In this document: positions 6,951 through 15,307 of the stretch, in pieces
How the letters are laid out: each line of letters begins with the position of its first letter
How positions within the stretch are numbered: the stretch's first letter is position 1
From: CAXBNB01 sp040151475
GTDB taxonomy: Bacteria > Bacteroidota > Bacteroidia > Cytophagales > Cyclobacteriaceae
Reading direction: 5' to 3'
Length of the DNA: 64,000 bases
Assembly (NCBI RefSeq): GCF_040151475.1
Contig: NZ_JBDKWG010000150.1
Span: 1-64,000, forward strand
Program-made: the position numbers and the translations under genes
The notes under the pieces: model-generated
Seen by the model: the letters and a program-made list of their open reading frames with translations, nothing else
What the model was told of the DNA's origin: nothing
Databases searched by the model: none

Positions 6951-9900
6951 AGCTATTGTTTTTCAAGTCTTCCTCTATAGATTTAAACTTCACATTTTCC
7001 TTAACCGTACCATCCGAATACTGAACATTGACACGGTCATTCCTGCCATATATCTTTTCCGATTTTACAGGAGCACTTCTTTCAACAGGTGGCCGATTGT
7101 TTTCTCTTCTACTCAGCAAAGATCTGCTTTCTTCTTTAGACTCGCTATAATTTTGCTTCGACTTTTGCTGCTTTGCTTCATGAACTTCGTCTGGGTTTTC
7201 TATGGGTATTACAGCTTTCATCAGGAATGAAATGGTGTCTTCATTCACCTTTGCTATAAACCTCTTGAACAGTTCGAAAGATTCGAATTTATAAATAAGA
7301 AGAGGATCCTTTTGTTCATACACCGCATTTTGAACTGATTGTTTCAGATCGTCCATTTCGCGTAGATGTTCTTTCCAACTTTGATCAATGATCGCCAGAG
7401 CAATCATTTTTTCCATCGCTTTAATTACCTCTTTTCCTTCGGTTTTAACGGATTTTTCCAAATTGGCTACTACACCTACTTGCTTTTTGCCATCAGAAAA
7501 GGGAATCATTACATCCTGAACAGTAGCACCTCTGGTCAACTGAATATTCTTCAATACCGGTAACGACTGGTCAGCAACTCTTTTGTTTTTATTGTGATAC
7601 TGACTTAATACATCGTTGTACAATTTATCGGACAATTGTGCTTCCGAATTTGATGTAAATTCCTCTTGAGAAATTTTCACATCCAAACCCAACACACTCA
7701 AACAATTTAGCTTGAAGCTATCATAGTCAGATGCTGCTTTGGCATTGATTACCAAATCTTCTGAAGTATCGTACATCATGTTCAGAATATCAAGATCAAG
7801 TCTTTCCCCGAACAGTGCATTTTTTCTTCTGGTATAGATAACATCACGTTGCGAGTTCATAACATCATCATATTCCAATAGCCTTTTTCTCATCGCAAAG
7901 TTGTTTTCTTCAACTTTTTTCTGAGCCCTTTCGATTGACTTGGTGATCATGCTATGTTGGATTACTTCACCCTCTTCAAGGCCAAGTCTGTCCATGATTT
8001 TTGCAATCCTGTCCGAACCAAAAAGTCGCATAAGGTTGTCTTCCAGCGAAACGAAAAACTGGGAAGACCCAACATCTCCCTGCCTACCCGCACGCCCTCT
8101 CAACTGACGGTCAACACGACGAGATTCGTGACGTTCAGTACCTATGATTGCCAACCCTCCTGCTGCTTTTGATTCAGGAGTAAGCTTAATATCGGTTCCC
8201 CTACCCGCCATGTTTGTGGCAATTGTAACTGTCCCTGGCTGACCTGCTACAGCAACCACATCAGCTTCCCTGGCATGTTGCTTCGCATTTAGCACCTGAT
8301 GTTTAATTCCCTTCATATCCAGCATCCTGCTGATCAACTCTGATATTTCTACAGAAGTGGTACCTACCAACACAGGCTGTCCTTTTCTGGTTAGCTCTAA
8401 GATTTCTTCCGCAACAGCGTTGAATTTTTCACGCATTGTTTTGAAAACTTTGTCCTCCATATCACTCCTGGTAATTGGACGATTTGTTGGTATTACTACT
8501 ACATCGAGTTTATATATCTCCCAAAATTCTCCTGCTTCGGTTTCCGCAGTACCTGTCATACCACATAGTTTGTGGTACATTCTAAAGTAGTTTTGAAGCG
8601 TGACTGTAGCGTAGGTTTGAGTAGCATCTTCAACTTTCACGTTTTCTTTTGCCTCAATAGACTGATGCAAACCATCAGAATACCGACGACCTTCCATCAC
8701 CCTGCCAGTCTGCTCATCAACTATTTTCACTTTACCATCAACTACGATGTATTCCACATCTTTCTCAAACAGAGTATATGCTTTCAATAGTTGATTTATG
8801 GAATGAATTCTTTGAGCTTTTACAGAATAATCTTTTATGACTTCTTCCTTTTGAGTCAACATTTCTGTTTCTGACAAAGAACTATCCTCTTCCAGTTTAG
8901 AAATTTCAATACCTATATCGGGCATGATAAAGAAGGATGAATCTTCCCCTTCTCCTGTGATCAGATCTATTCCCTTTTCTGTTAGTTCTATACTATTGTG
9001 CTTTTCATCAATGGTGAAATAAAGAGGCTCATCTGCTTCAGGCATATTTTTTTGATTGTCCTGAAGATAAAAATTTTCTGTTTTTTGAAGAATCTGTCTC
9101 ATACCCGTCTCACTAAGGAATTTGATCAGGGGTTTGTACTTAGGAAGTCCTCGGTACGCTCTGAACAGAGGCAACCCTCCATCATTTTCATTTCCTTCCT
9201 TAATGAGCTTTTTAGCTTCAATCAAATATTGAGATACCAGTTTCTTCTGAGCTTCTACCAGTTTACTTATACGAGGTTTTAATTCGTAAAATTCATGCTC
9301 ATCTCCTTTTGGAATAGGGCCGGATATGATCAGCGGTGTTCTGGCATCATCTACTAAAACCGAATCGACCTCATCCACCATTGCGAAGTGATGTTTCCTT
9401 TGCACAAGTTCTTCGGGATCACGAGACATATTGTCTCTCAGGTAGTCAAATCCAAATTCGTTGTTGGTTCCATAAATGATATCACACTTATATGCATTTC
9501 TTCTTTCAGGTGAATTTGGTTGAAAGTTGTCAATGCATGCAACAGTCAACCCATGGAATTGAAATATTGGTGCATTCCACTCCGAATCTCTTTTTGCAAG
9601 GTAATCGTTCACTGTTACCACATGTACTCCTCTGCCTGCCAAGGCATTTAGGTAGGCAGGCAATGTAGCAACAAGCGTTTTTCCTTCACCAGTTGCCATT
9701 TCGGCTATTTTTCCCTGATGCAATACCACACCTCCAATGAGCTGTACATCATAGTGAATCATATTCCACTCAACCTCCGTGCCGTGAGCCATCCATTTGT
9801 TATGCCATATAGCGGTATCTCCCTGGATTTCAATATGAGCTTTGTTAGCTGCCAACTGCTTATCTTCCATTGTAGCAGAAACAGTCAATTTTTTGTTTTC

Positions 9901-10281
9901 TGTAAACCTTCTTGCGGTCTCTTTTACTACAGCAAAAGCCCTGGGTAATATCTTCAACAGGATTACTTCGAGTTCCTCATCTCTTTTCTCTTCCAGTTTG
10001 TCTATTTCTCCAAAAACTTCTTCTTTTTCGGAAATATCAAGATCCGGATTTTCATCTACTCTTTTGTGAAGTTCGGCTATTTTATCATCTATAGATTTTA
10101 GCCCTTCATTGATTTCACTCTTCAGTTCACGGGTCTTGTCTCTAAGTTGATCATCTGTGATCGAACTCAATTTTGTATATTCGGTATTTACCAATTCTAC
10201 ATAAGGAACCAGTTCTTTCAAATCTTTGTCTGCCTTGGTTCCAAAAACCTTCGCAATACCTTTAGCAATCGAATTAAACAT
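6934..10281 (-). CDS. secA: Preprotein translocase ATPase SecA
   Basis: Motor ATPase that drives proteins through SecYEG. At 1115 aa it is longer than E. coli SecA (901), as is usual in Bacteroidota. A charged helical insertion occupies about residues 55-105 and another lies after the DEAD-motif region. Walker A is ATGEGKT (196-202), Walker B is DEVD (303-306), and helicase motifs such as TNMAGRGTDI, ERHESRRVDRQLRGRAGRQG and the LLEYDDVMNSQR scaffold are intact. The C-terminus ends EEDLKNNSCVILE and lacks the CxCxSG...CH zinc site. It heads the operon with the SPOR lipoprotein and amidohydrolase. A TACCTTTA element at 10394-10387 may be its promoter. Confidence 0.97.
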   Translation of the reverse strand: MFNSIAKGIAKVFGTKADKDLKELVPYVELVNTEYTKLSSITDDQLRDKTRELKSEINEGLKSIDDKIAELHKRVDENPDLDISEKEEVFGEIDKLEEKRDEELEVILLKILPRAFAVVKETARRFTENKKLTVSATMEDKQLAANKAHIEIQGDTAIWHNKWMAHGTEVEWNMIHYDVQLIGGVVLHQGKIAEMATGEGKTLVATLPAYLNALAGRGVHVVTVNDYLAKRDSEWNAPIFQFHGLTVACIDNFQPNSPERRNAYKCDIIYGTNNEFGFDYLRDNMSRDPEELVQRKHHFAMVDEVDSVLVDDARTPLIISGPIPKGDEHEFYELKPRISKLVEAQKKLVSQYLIEAKKLIKEGNENDGGLPLFRAYRGLPKYKPLIKFLSETGMRQILQKTENFYLQDNQKNMPEADEPLYFTIDEKHNSIELTEKGIDLITGEGEDSSFFIMPDIGIEISKLEEDSSLSETEMLTQKEEVIKDYSVKAQRIHSINQLLKAYTLFEKDVEYIVVDGKVKIVDEQTGRVMEGRRYSDGLHQSIEAKENVKVEDATQTYATVTLQNYFRMYHKLCGMTGTAETEAGEFWEIYKLDVVVIPTNRPITRSDMEDKVFKTMREKFNAVAEEILELTRKGQPVLVGTTSVEISELISRMLDMKGIKHQVLNAKQHAREADVVAVAGQPGTVTIATNMAGRGTDIKLTPESKAAGGLAIIGTERHESRRVDRQLRGRAGRQGDVGSSQFFVSLEDNLMRLFGSDRIAKIMDRLGLEEGEVIQHSMITKSIERAQKKVEENNFAMRKRLLEYDDVMNSQRDVIYTRRKNALFGERLDLDILNMMYDTSEDLVINAKAASDYDSFKLNCLSVLGLDVKISQEEFTSNSEAQLSDKLYNDVLSQYHNKNKRVADQSLPVLKNIQLTRGATVQDVMIPFSDGKKQVGVVANLEKSVKTEGKEVIKAMEKMIALAIIDQSWKEHLREMDDLKQSVQNAVYEQKDPLLIYKFESFELFKRFIAKVNEDTISFLMKAVIPIENPDEVHEAKQQKSKQNYSESKEESRSLLSRRENNRPPVERSAPVKSEKIYGRNDRVNVQYSDGTVKENVKFKSIEEDLKNNSCVILE

Positions 10282-10661
10282 ATATATTGATTCTACTAAT
10301 TTTCAATTTATTTGGGTAGTTCACCTTACAACATTCGAACCAACCAAACTAATGGGACAAATTGTCATGAAGGACTTAATCGGATGTAAAGGTAGTAGCT
10401 TTTTTAGTTTTGAAAAGCAATATAGAAAGGTCTGTTTACAATTTCGGTTTGCTCTTACTGTTTGCGTTCTTTCCCGTATAAATTGAAAGCCAAAATCTCA
10501 TTCAACTAAAATGTAAGATTGTTTAATTATTCAGCCTTCCACAACTAGCTTTGTTTTTCAATAAAAAAATCAACTTACTACAAACAACATACGTTCACCT
10601 CTTTGAATTCATCAAATCAGTAATATATAGATTTATAAATCTTACTCACCACCTTTCCAAA
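10282..10661. other. Divergent promoter region, secA / TonB receptor
   Basis: No gene is supported here. On the minus strand TACCTTTA (10394-10387) is a possible secA -7 element, one mismatch from TAnnTTTG. On the plus strand TAGCTTTG (10546-10553) is an exact -7 match, with a TTG at 10519-10521 (24-base gap, slightly long), giving the TonB receptor a leader of about 100 bases. Confidence 0.4.
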
Positions 10662-13043
10662 ATGAACAAAATCTTTTCACTTTTTTTAGTTTTAGTCCTA
10701 AGCTATACGATTGCAATTGGTCAGGGACAAGTAACCATCAGTGGCTATATTAAGGATTCCTCCAATGGAGAGGATTTGATAGGTGCTACTGTGTATGTCA
10801 AAGAACTTGAATCCGGAACTGTCACCAATGTGTATGGTTTTTACTCATTTTCTCTTAGTCCGGGAATTTACGAGGTTGAATACAGATACATTGGTTATGC
10901 AACGGAAATCCGAAAACTAAACCTTGAAGCCAATCAAAGAATAGATATAGAACTGAACAATGCCAGCAAGCAACTCGAAGAAATAGTGGTGACTGGTGAA
11001 CCGGAAGATGTGAATGTCTCCGGAATACAAATGAGTGCAGACAAAATGGATATGAAGACCATGCAAAAAATCCCCCCACTACTAGGGGAAGTGGATGTGT
11101 TGAAAAGTATTCAATTATTGCCGGGAGTATCAACTGTAGGAGAAGGAGCCTCTGGATTTAATGTGAGGGGTGGAAGCACAGGACAAAATCTCGTCCTTTT
11201 AGATGAAGCTCCTGTTTTCAATTCGTCACACATGCTGGGTTTCTTTTCTGTTTTCAATCCAGATGCAGTTAAGGACATCAAACTTATCAAGGGAGGAATT
11301 CCCTCAAGATACGGAGGAAGAATTTCTTCCATTCTGGATATAAGAATGAAAGACGGAAATAATAAGGAGTTTGAAGCCACAGGTGGAATTGGAACAATTT
11401 TTAGTCGGTTGGCAATAGAAGCCCCCATAGTAAAAGATAAAGCATCCTTCATCCTGGCGGCACGTCGGTCTTATATTGATGTATTGACCAAACTGACAAC
11501 CGACGTATTAGACGATGGGGCGGCCTTGAATTTTTACGACCTGACTTTAAAAACCAACTATAATATCAATAAGAAGAACAGGGTGTTTGTTTCAGGGTAT
11601 TTAGGTCGAGACAATTTTAAGTTTGATGCCCAGCAGGGATTTAATTGGGGAAATAGAACACTCACCACTCGTTGGAATCATATTTTTAATGACCGTCTTT
11701 TTTCAAATATCACAGGTTTTTTCAGCGACTATGACTACCAACTGGCTTTTGGAGAAGATGAATTGGATCGGTTTGATTGGAGTTCCAGAATTTTCACTTA
11801 TGATTTAAAACCCGAATTTACTTATTTTATAAATCCTCAAAACGAATTGAGTTTTGGAGGGGAATTTTTGTTGTACCGCTTTGAGCCTGCCAACGCCGTA
11901 GGAGTAAGCAACGGTGAAGTACAGGACATTACTATAGATCAAAAATATGCTGTGGAAACATCCACTTATATTGAAAATGTACAACAATTAGGATCTAGCG
12001 TTTCTATTCAATATGGTGCCCGTTTTTCTCATTTTCAATACATTGGCCCGGGCACTTATTTTGAGTTTGATGAGCAACCTGCCGGAACGAGAAGAAATGT
12101 TATAAATGAATATAAAGCCGAAAGTGGTGAAACAATTCAATCGTATAACAATCTGGAACCCAGATTTTCATTCAAATACCAATTGAATAATTCTACTTCA
12201 CTCAAAACCAGCTACAACAGAACCAGTCAATATGTTCACCTGATTTCAAATACCACCGCCTCAAATCCATTGGATATCTGGATACCAAGTAGCAACAATG
12301 TGAAACCACAAACCGGACATCAGATTGCGGTAGGATGGTTCAAAAATTTCGGAAACGACAACAACATAGAAACATCAGTAGAAGCCTACTACAAAAAAAC
12401 CAATAACCAGATTGACTATATAGACGGAGCTGATATTCTGATCAATGAATTTTTAGAAGGAGATCTGCTTACTGGTATCGGCCGGGCTTATGGATTGGAA
12501 TTTTCTGTCAAGAAGAAAGTTGGTAAAGTCAATGGCTGGGTAAGCTATACGCTTGCCAAAACTGAACTTAAGGTTGATGGTATAAACAATAGCAACTGGT
12601 ATCCTACCAGATATGATCAAAGACACAATTTAAAAATTACATCATTTTATGAAACGCCCGGAAGATGGTCGTTTTCTTCAACTTTCACACTGATCACCGG
12701 AACACCAACTACATTTCCATCTGACAGGATCGAAGTGCAGGGAATGGTTATTCCATACAATGCTGAGGGCTCAAGAAACAATGTCAGGATAGGTTCCTAC
12801 CATAGACTAGACTTGTCAGCAACACTTCAGGGCAAAAAATTAAGAAATGGAAAACCAAGAAAGAACGAAAACTTCTGGGTATTCTCTGTTTACAATGCCT
12901 ATGGACGTAAGAATCCATTCTCCATCTATTTCACTCAGGAAGACACACGACGGGCACTGGGACAAGCCATTACAACAGAAGGCAGGCAGGTTTCCATTCT
13001 GGGTTCATTGATTCCTTCCATTTCCTACAATTTTAAATTCTAG
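10662..13043 (+). CDS. TonB-dependent receptor with carboxypeptidase-like domain
   Basis: Outer-membrane active transporter, 793 aa from the ATG at 10662. I chose this start because it opens a clean signal peptide (LFLVLVLSYTIAIGQ); an upstream in-frame TTG would place about 37 residues before it. Residues about 24-105 are a CarboxypepD_reg-like beta-sandwich (VTISGYIKDSSNGEDLIGAT). The plug follows (FNVRGGSTGQNLVLLDEAPV), then the 22-strand barrel, ending in the aromatic-terminated ISYNFKF. Five bases downstream is a DUF4249 lipoprotein, a pairing common in Bacteroidota, where the lipoprotein is thought to be a surface partner. Substrate unknown. Confidence 0.9.
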   Translation: MNKIFSLFLVLVLSYTIAIGQGQVTISGYIKDSSNGEDLIGATVYVKELESGTVTNVYGFYSFSLSPGIYEVEYRYIGYATEIRKLNLEANQRIDIELNNASKQLEEIVVTGEPEDVNVSGIQMSADKMDMKTMQKIPPLLGEVDVLKSIQLLPGVSTVGEGASGFNVRGGSTGQNLVLLDEAPVFNSSHMLGFFSVFNPDAVKDIKLIKGGIPSRYGGRISSILDIRMKDGNNKEFEATGGIGTIFSRLAIEAPIVKDKASFILAARRSYIDVLTKLTTDVLDDGAALNFYDLTLKTNYNINKKNRVFVSGYLGRDNFKFDAQQGFNWGNRTLTTRWNHIFNDRLFSNITGFFSDYDYQLAFGEDELDRFDWSSRIFTYDLKPEFTYFINPQNELSFGGEFLLYRFEPANAVGVSNGEVQDITIDQKYAVETSTYIENVQQLGSSVSIQYGARFSHFQYIGPGTYFEFDEQPAGTRRNVINEYKAESGETIQSYNNLEPRFSFKYQLNNSTSLKTSYNRTSQYVHLISNTTASNPLDIWIPSSNNVKPQTGHQIAVGWFKNFGNDNNIETSVEAYYKKTNNQIDYIDGADILINEFLEGDLLTGIGRAYGLEFSVKKKVGKVNGWVSYTLAKTELKVDGINNSNWYPTRYDQRHNLKITSFYETPGRWSFSSTFTLITGTPTTFPSDRIEVQGMVIPYNAEGSRNNVRIGSYHRLDLSATLQGKKLRNGKPRKNENFWVFSVYNAYGRKNPFSIYFTQEDTRRALGQAITTEGRQVSILGSLIPSISYNFKF

Positions 13044-13048
13044 AAAAA

Positions 13049-13975
13049 ATGAAAAAGTTATTTATATTCTCCATAATTTCTTTGACAGCACTTTTCATCT
13101 CTTGTGACGACAAAATAGATATCGACTTACCTGATTCGGATGCGGTGATTGTAGTAGATGCATGGCTCAACAACCTGCCAGAAAATCAGAAAATAATACT
13201 CACCTGGAGTCAAAACTATTTTGATAGCAATGAACCAACCGGCATAACTGACGCCCAGGTAACTGTAACCGATGGAGCAGATACTTTCGACTTTGTCCAC
13301 ACAGACAATGGAACTTACATCTGGACACCTCCAGATGGTGAAGTCTTTGGAACTATTGGTTCAGAATATACCCTGGCAGTAAATATTAATGGAGAAGAAT
13401 TTACCTCTGTCACTCAAATGAATCAAGTACCAACTGTTGACAGTGTTACTTTTAAATTCGAACCAGAAGACACTTTTTTCCCTGACAGCTATTTAGGAGA
13501 ATTTTGGTCGAGAGATATAGAAGGAGAAGGAAATACATACTGGATCAAATCCTATAAAAATGGTGAATTACTAAGCAAACCTTCCGAGATGAATATCGCT
13601 TACGATGCAGGGTTCAACAAAGGTGGGGGGCTGGACAATTTAATATTCATCCCTCCGATCAGAAATGCCGTCAATCCATTTGATGAAGATGCTAATGACG
13701 AGTTTGTTTCTCCATATAAAGATGGAGATGCCTTAAAAGTAGAAATACACTCCATAAGTGAAGATGCATTCAATTTTTTAACCAACGTGCGTGTTCAGAC
13801 AGACAGACCAGGTGGTTTCGGAGAGTTGTTTGCTCAGCCATTGTCCAATGTGCCTACAAACATAGTGAGTTCCAACCCAAACGCAACAAAGGTAGCTCAG
13901 GGCTTTTTTAATGTAGCTGCCATAGAATCCAATAGTGCTACGCTGGATGTCAGCAAGGTACCCAAAGGGAATTGA
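13049..13975 (+). CDS. DUF4249 lipoprotein
   Basis: A 308-aa outer-membrane-type lipoprotein. The signal peptide ends in the lipobox ALFISC (Cys about residue 19), followed by DDKIDIDLPD. The rest is beta-rich with the DUF4249 pattern (VVDAWLNNLPENQKIILTWS, then VTVTDGADTF). It follows the TonB receptor by five bases and must share its transcript, so it is probably an accessory surface protein for that receptor. The C-terminus (VSKVPKGN) is somewhat short compared with family members I recall. Function of the family is not established. Confidence 0.82.
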   Translation: MKKLFIFSIISLTALFISCDDKIDIDLPDSDAVIVVDAWLNNLPENQKIILTWSQNYFDSNEPTGITDAQVTVTDGADTFDFVHTDNGTYIWTPPDGEVFGTIGSEYTLAVNINGEEFTSVTQMNQVPTVDSVTFKFEPEDTFFPDSYLGEFWSRDIEGEGNTYWIKSYKNGELLSKPSEMNIAYDAGFNKGGGLDNLIFIPPIRNAVNPFDEDANDEFVSPYKDGDALKVEIHSISEDAFNFLTNVRVQTDRPGGFGELFAQPLSNVPTNIVSSNPNATKVAQGFFNVAAIESNSATLDVSKVPKGN

Positions 13976-14012
13976 TGAAGCTTTAGTAAACCCTAGATGC
14001 TTTTACATTCAA

Positions 14013-14043
14013 TTGTGATTACAGGAGTCATTGCATAGTTTTG
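14013..14043 (+). promoter_or_regulatory. Bacteroidota-type promoter for the DUF4254 gene
   Basis: TTG (14013-14015), a 20-base spacer and TAGTTTTG (14036-14043) fit TTG-N19-21-TAnnTTTG exactly. The start codon lies 25 bases beyond the -7 element. Confidence 0.55.
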
Positions 14044-14067
14044 CGATTCAATTTTTGAAGCATCACT

Positions 14068-14673
14068 ATGGTCATCAACAGTAAATTATTCAATACAATT
14101 TTTCAGGAAAGCATAAACATCTATCATATTAAAGATGATATAAATACTCCTTGCCCTAATCCGTATGAAAAAGGAAGTATTGAACATATTCTTTTTGCCA
14201 AAAACTGGATAGATACTGTACAATGGCACATGGAAGACCTGATCAGAATGGTAGATATCAATCCTGTTGATGCCTTGAAAATCAAGCGTGATATTGATGC
14301 TTCGAATCAGGTAAGAACAGATACTGTAGAACAATTCGAAGACTTTCTTTTTGCACAATACAGACATGTGAAAATATCACCTGATGCCAGAGTGAATACC
14401 GAAACTCCAGGATGGGCGATGGACAGGCTTTCCATTCTCAATTTGAAATTGTACCACTTCAAAGAAGAACTAAACAGAGAAGGTATAAGCCCTGCGCATT
14501 TTGAAAAATGCAAAAAGAAAGTGGATGTATTGGAAGAACAATACAAGGACCTCTCCAATGCCATTGATGCTTTATTAGAAGAAATAGCCACAGGAAAATG
14601 CCAGATCAAAGTCTATCGCCAAATGAAAATGTACAACGACGAAGAGCTAAATCCTATGCTGAGGAAGAAATAG
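14068..14673 (+). CDS. DUF4254 domain protein
   Basis: A 201-aa all-helical cytoplasmic protein of the DUF4254 family. It contains the run KNWIDTVQWHMEDLIR, the charged IKRDIDASNQVRTD and the TPGWAMDRLSILNLKLYH segment typical of these proteins. The family is widespread in Bacteroidota, often beside glycosyltransferase or cell-envelope genes, and has no known activity. Here it stands alone behind its own promoter, followed by the repeat-flanked GIY-YIG gene, so neighbours give no clue to its role. Confidence 0.78.
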   Translation: MVINSKLFNTIFQESINIYHIKDDINTPCPNPYEKGSIEHILFAKNWIDTVQWHMEDLIRMVDINPVDALKIKRDIDASNQVRTDTVEQFEDFLFAQYRHVKISPDARVNTETPGWAMDRLSILNLKLYHFKEELNREGISPAHFEKCKKKVDVLEEQYKDLSNAIDALLEEIATGKCQIKVYRQMKMYNDEELNPMLRKK

Positions 14674-14760
14674 GCAAAGTGACAAGCAAATTAGCCTTAA
14701 TTAATCATTTCAACCCAGACTTGAATTAATGGTTTCTCAAAGTGGTCAGTAAGAATTACC

Positions 14761-14850
14761 CGTCATTGCGAGGAGGCACGACGAAGCGATCTTTCACCTA
14801 AACCCATCGAGGTATCTTATACAGATTGCTTCACTACGTTCGCAATGACG
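14761..14850. repeat. Inverted-repeat (REP-like) element, copy 1
   Basis: The left arm begins CGTCATTGCGAGG and ends GAAGCGATCT (14761-14792). The right arm runs from AGATTGCTTCACTACG to TTCGCAATGACG (14823-14850) and is its imperfect reverse complement, leaving a 30-base centre. The same arms recur at 15214-15283, on the other side of the GIY-YIG gene and in the same orientation. It can fold into a long hairpin. Confidence 0.8.
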
Positions 14851-14900
14851 TGGAGTTCTTGGCTGTTGTATTTCATTCGGATTGAACTTATTTTTAGTCT

Positions 14901-15200
14901 ATGGAAAAAGGTGGATGCATCTATATTCTAACCAACAAAAACAAAAAGGTTCTCTATACCGGAGTGACATCTGATTTGCAATCTCGTGTGTATGAACATA
15001 AAACCAGAGTTCATCCAAAAAGTTTTACTGCAAAATACAATGTTGATTGGTTGGTCTATTACGAGACTTTCCATTCTATCGAAGAGGCAATTGACAGAGA
15101 AAAGCAATTGAAAGCAGGATCAAGAAAGAAAAAATTAGACTTGATCAATAGTTTCAATCCTAACTGGAAAGATTTATATGAAGATATCTTAAAATGGTGA
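14901..15200 (+). CDS. GIY-YIG nuclease domain protein
   Basis: A 99-aa single-domain protein of the GIY-YIG superfamily (UvrC/Slx1-like fold). Visible are the two strands with IYILTNKN and VLYTGVTSDL (the GIY and YIG equivalents), the following helix with catalytic-type Arg and His (LQSRVYEHK), the KYNVDWLVYYE strand, and the metal-binding Glu region EAIDREKQLKAGSRKKKLDLI. Stand-alone proteins of this kind are common in Bacteroidota and have no agreed function. This one lies between two copies of the same inverted repeat, 50 bases after the first and 13 bases before the second, so gene and repeats may form one unit. Confidence 0.85.
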   Translation: MEKGGCIYILTNKNKKVLYTGVTSDLQSRVYEHKTRVHPKSFTAKYNVDWLVYYETFHSIEEAIDREKQLKAGSRKKKLDLINSFNPNWKDLYEDILKW

Positions 15201-15213
15201 AATATGAATTATC

Positions 15214-15283
15214 CGTCATCGCGAGGAACGAAGCGATCTTTCCTTACATCCATACAGATTGCTTCACTGTGTTCGCAATGACG
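15214..15283. repeat. Inverted-repeat (REP-like) element, copy 2
   Basis: The left arm CGTCATCGCGAGGAACG... ends at CGATCT (15214-15239). The right arm AGATTGCTTCACTGTG...CAATGACG (15256-15283) is its imperfect complement, with a 16-base centre. It matches copy 1 closely in both arms; the centres differ. It sits between the GIY-YIG stop and the convergent end of mfd, where it might also act as a terminator, although there is no T tract. Confidence 0.8.
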
Positions 15284-15307
15284 TGAAGCCCGGAAGTGTC
15301 TTTAATA

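Noticed and set aside
10551..10661. N-terminal extension of the TonB receptor
   Set aside because: It would begin at a TTG inside the -7 element and place about 37 residues before a normal signal peptide.
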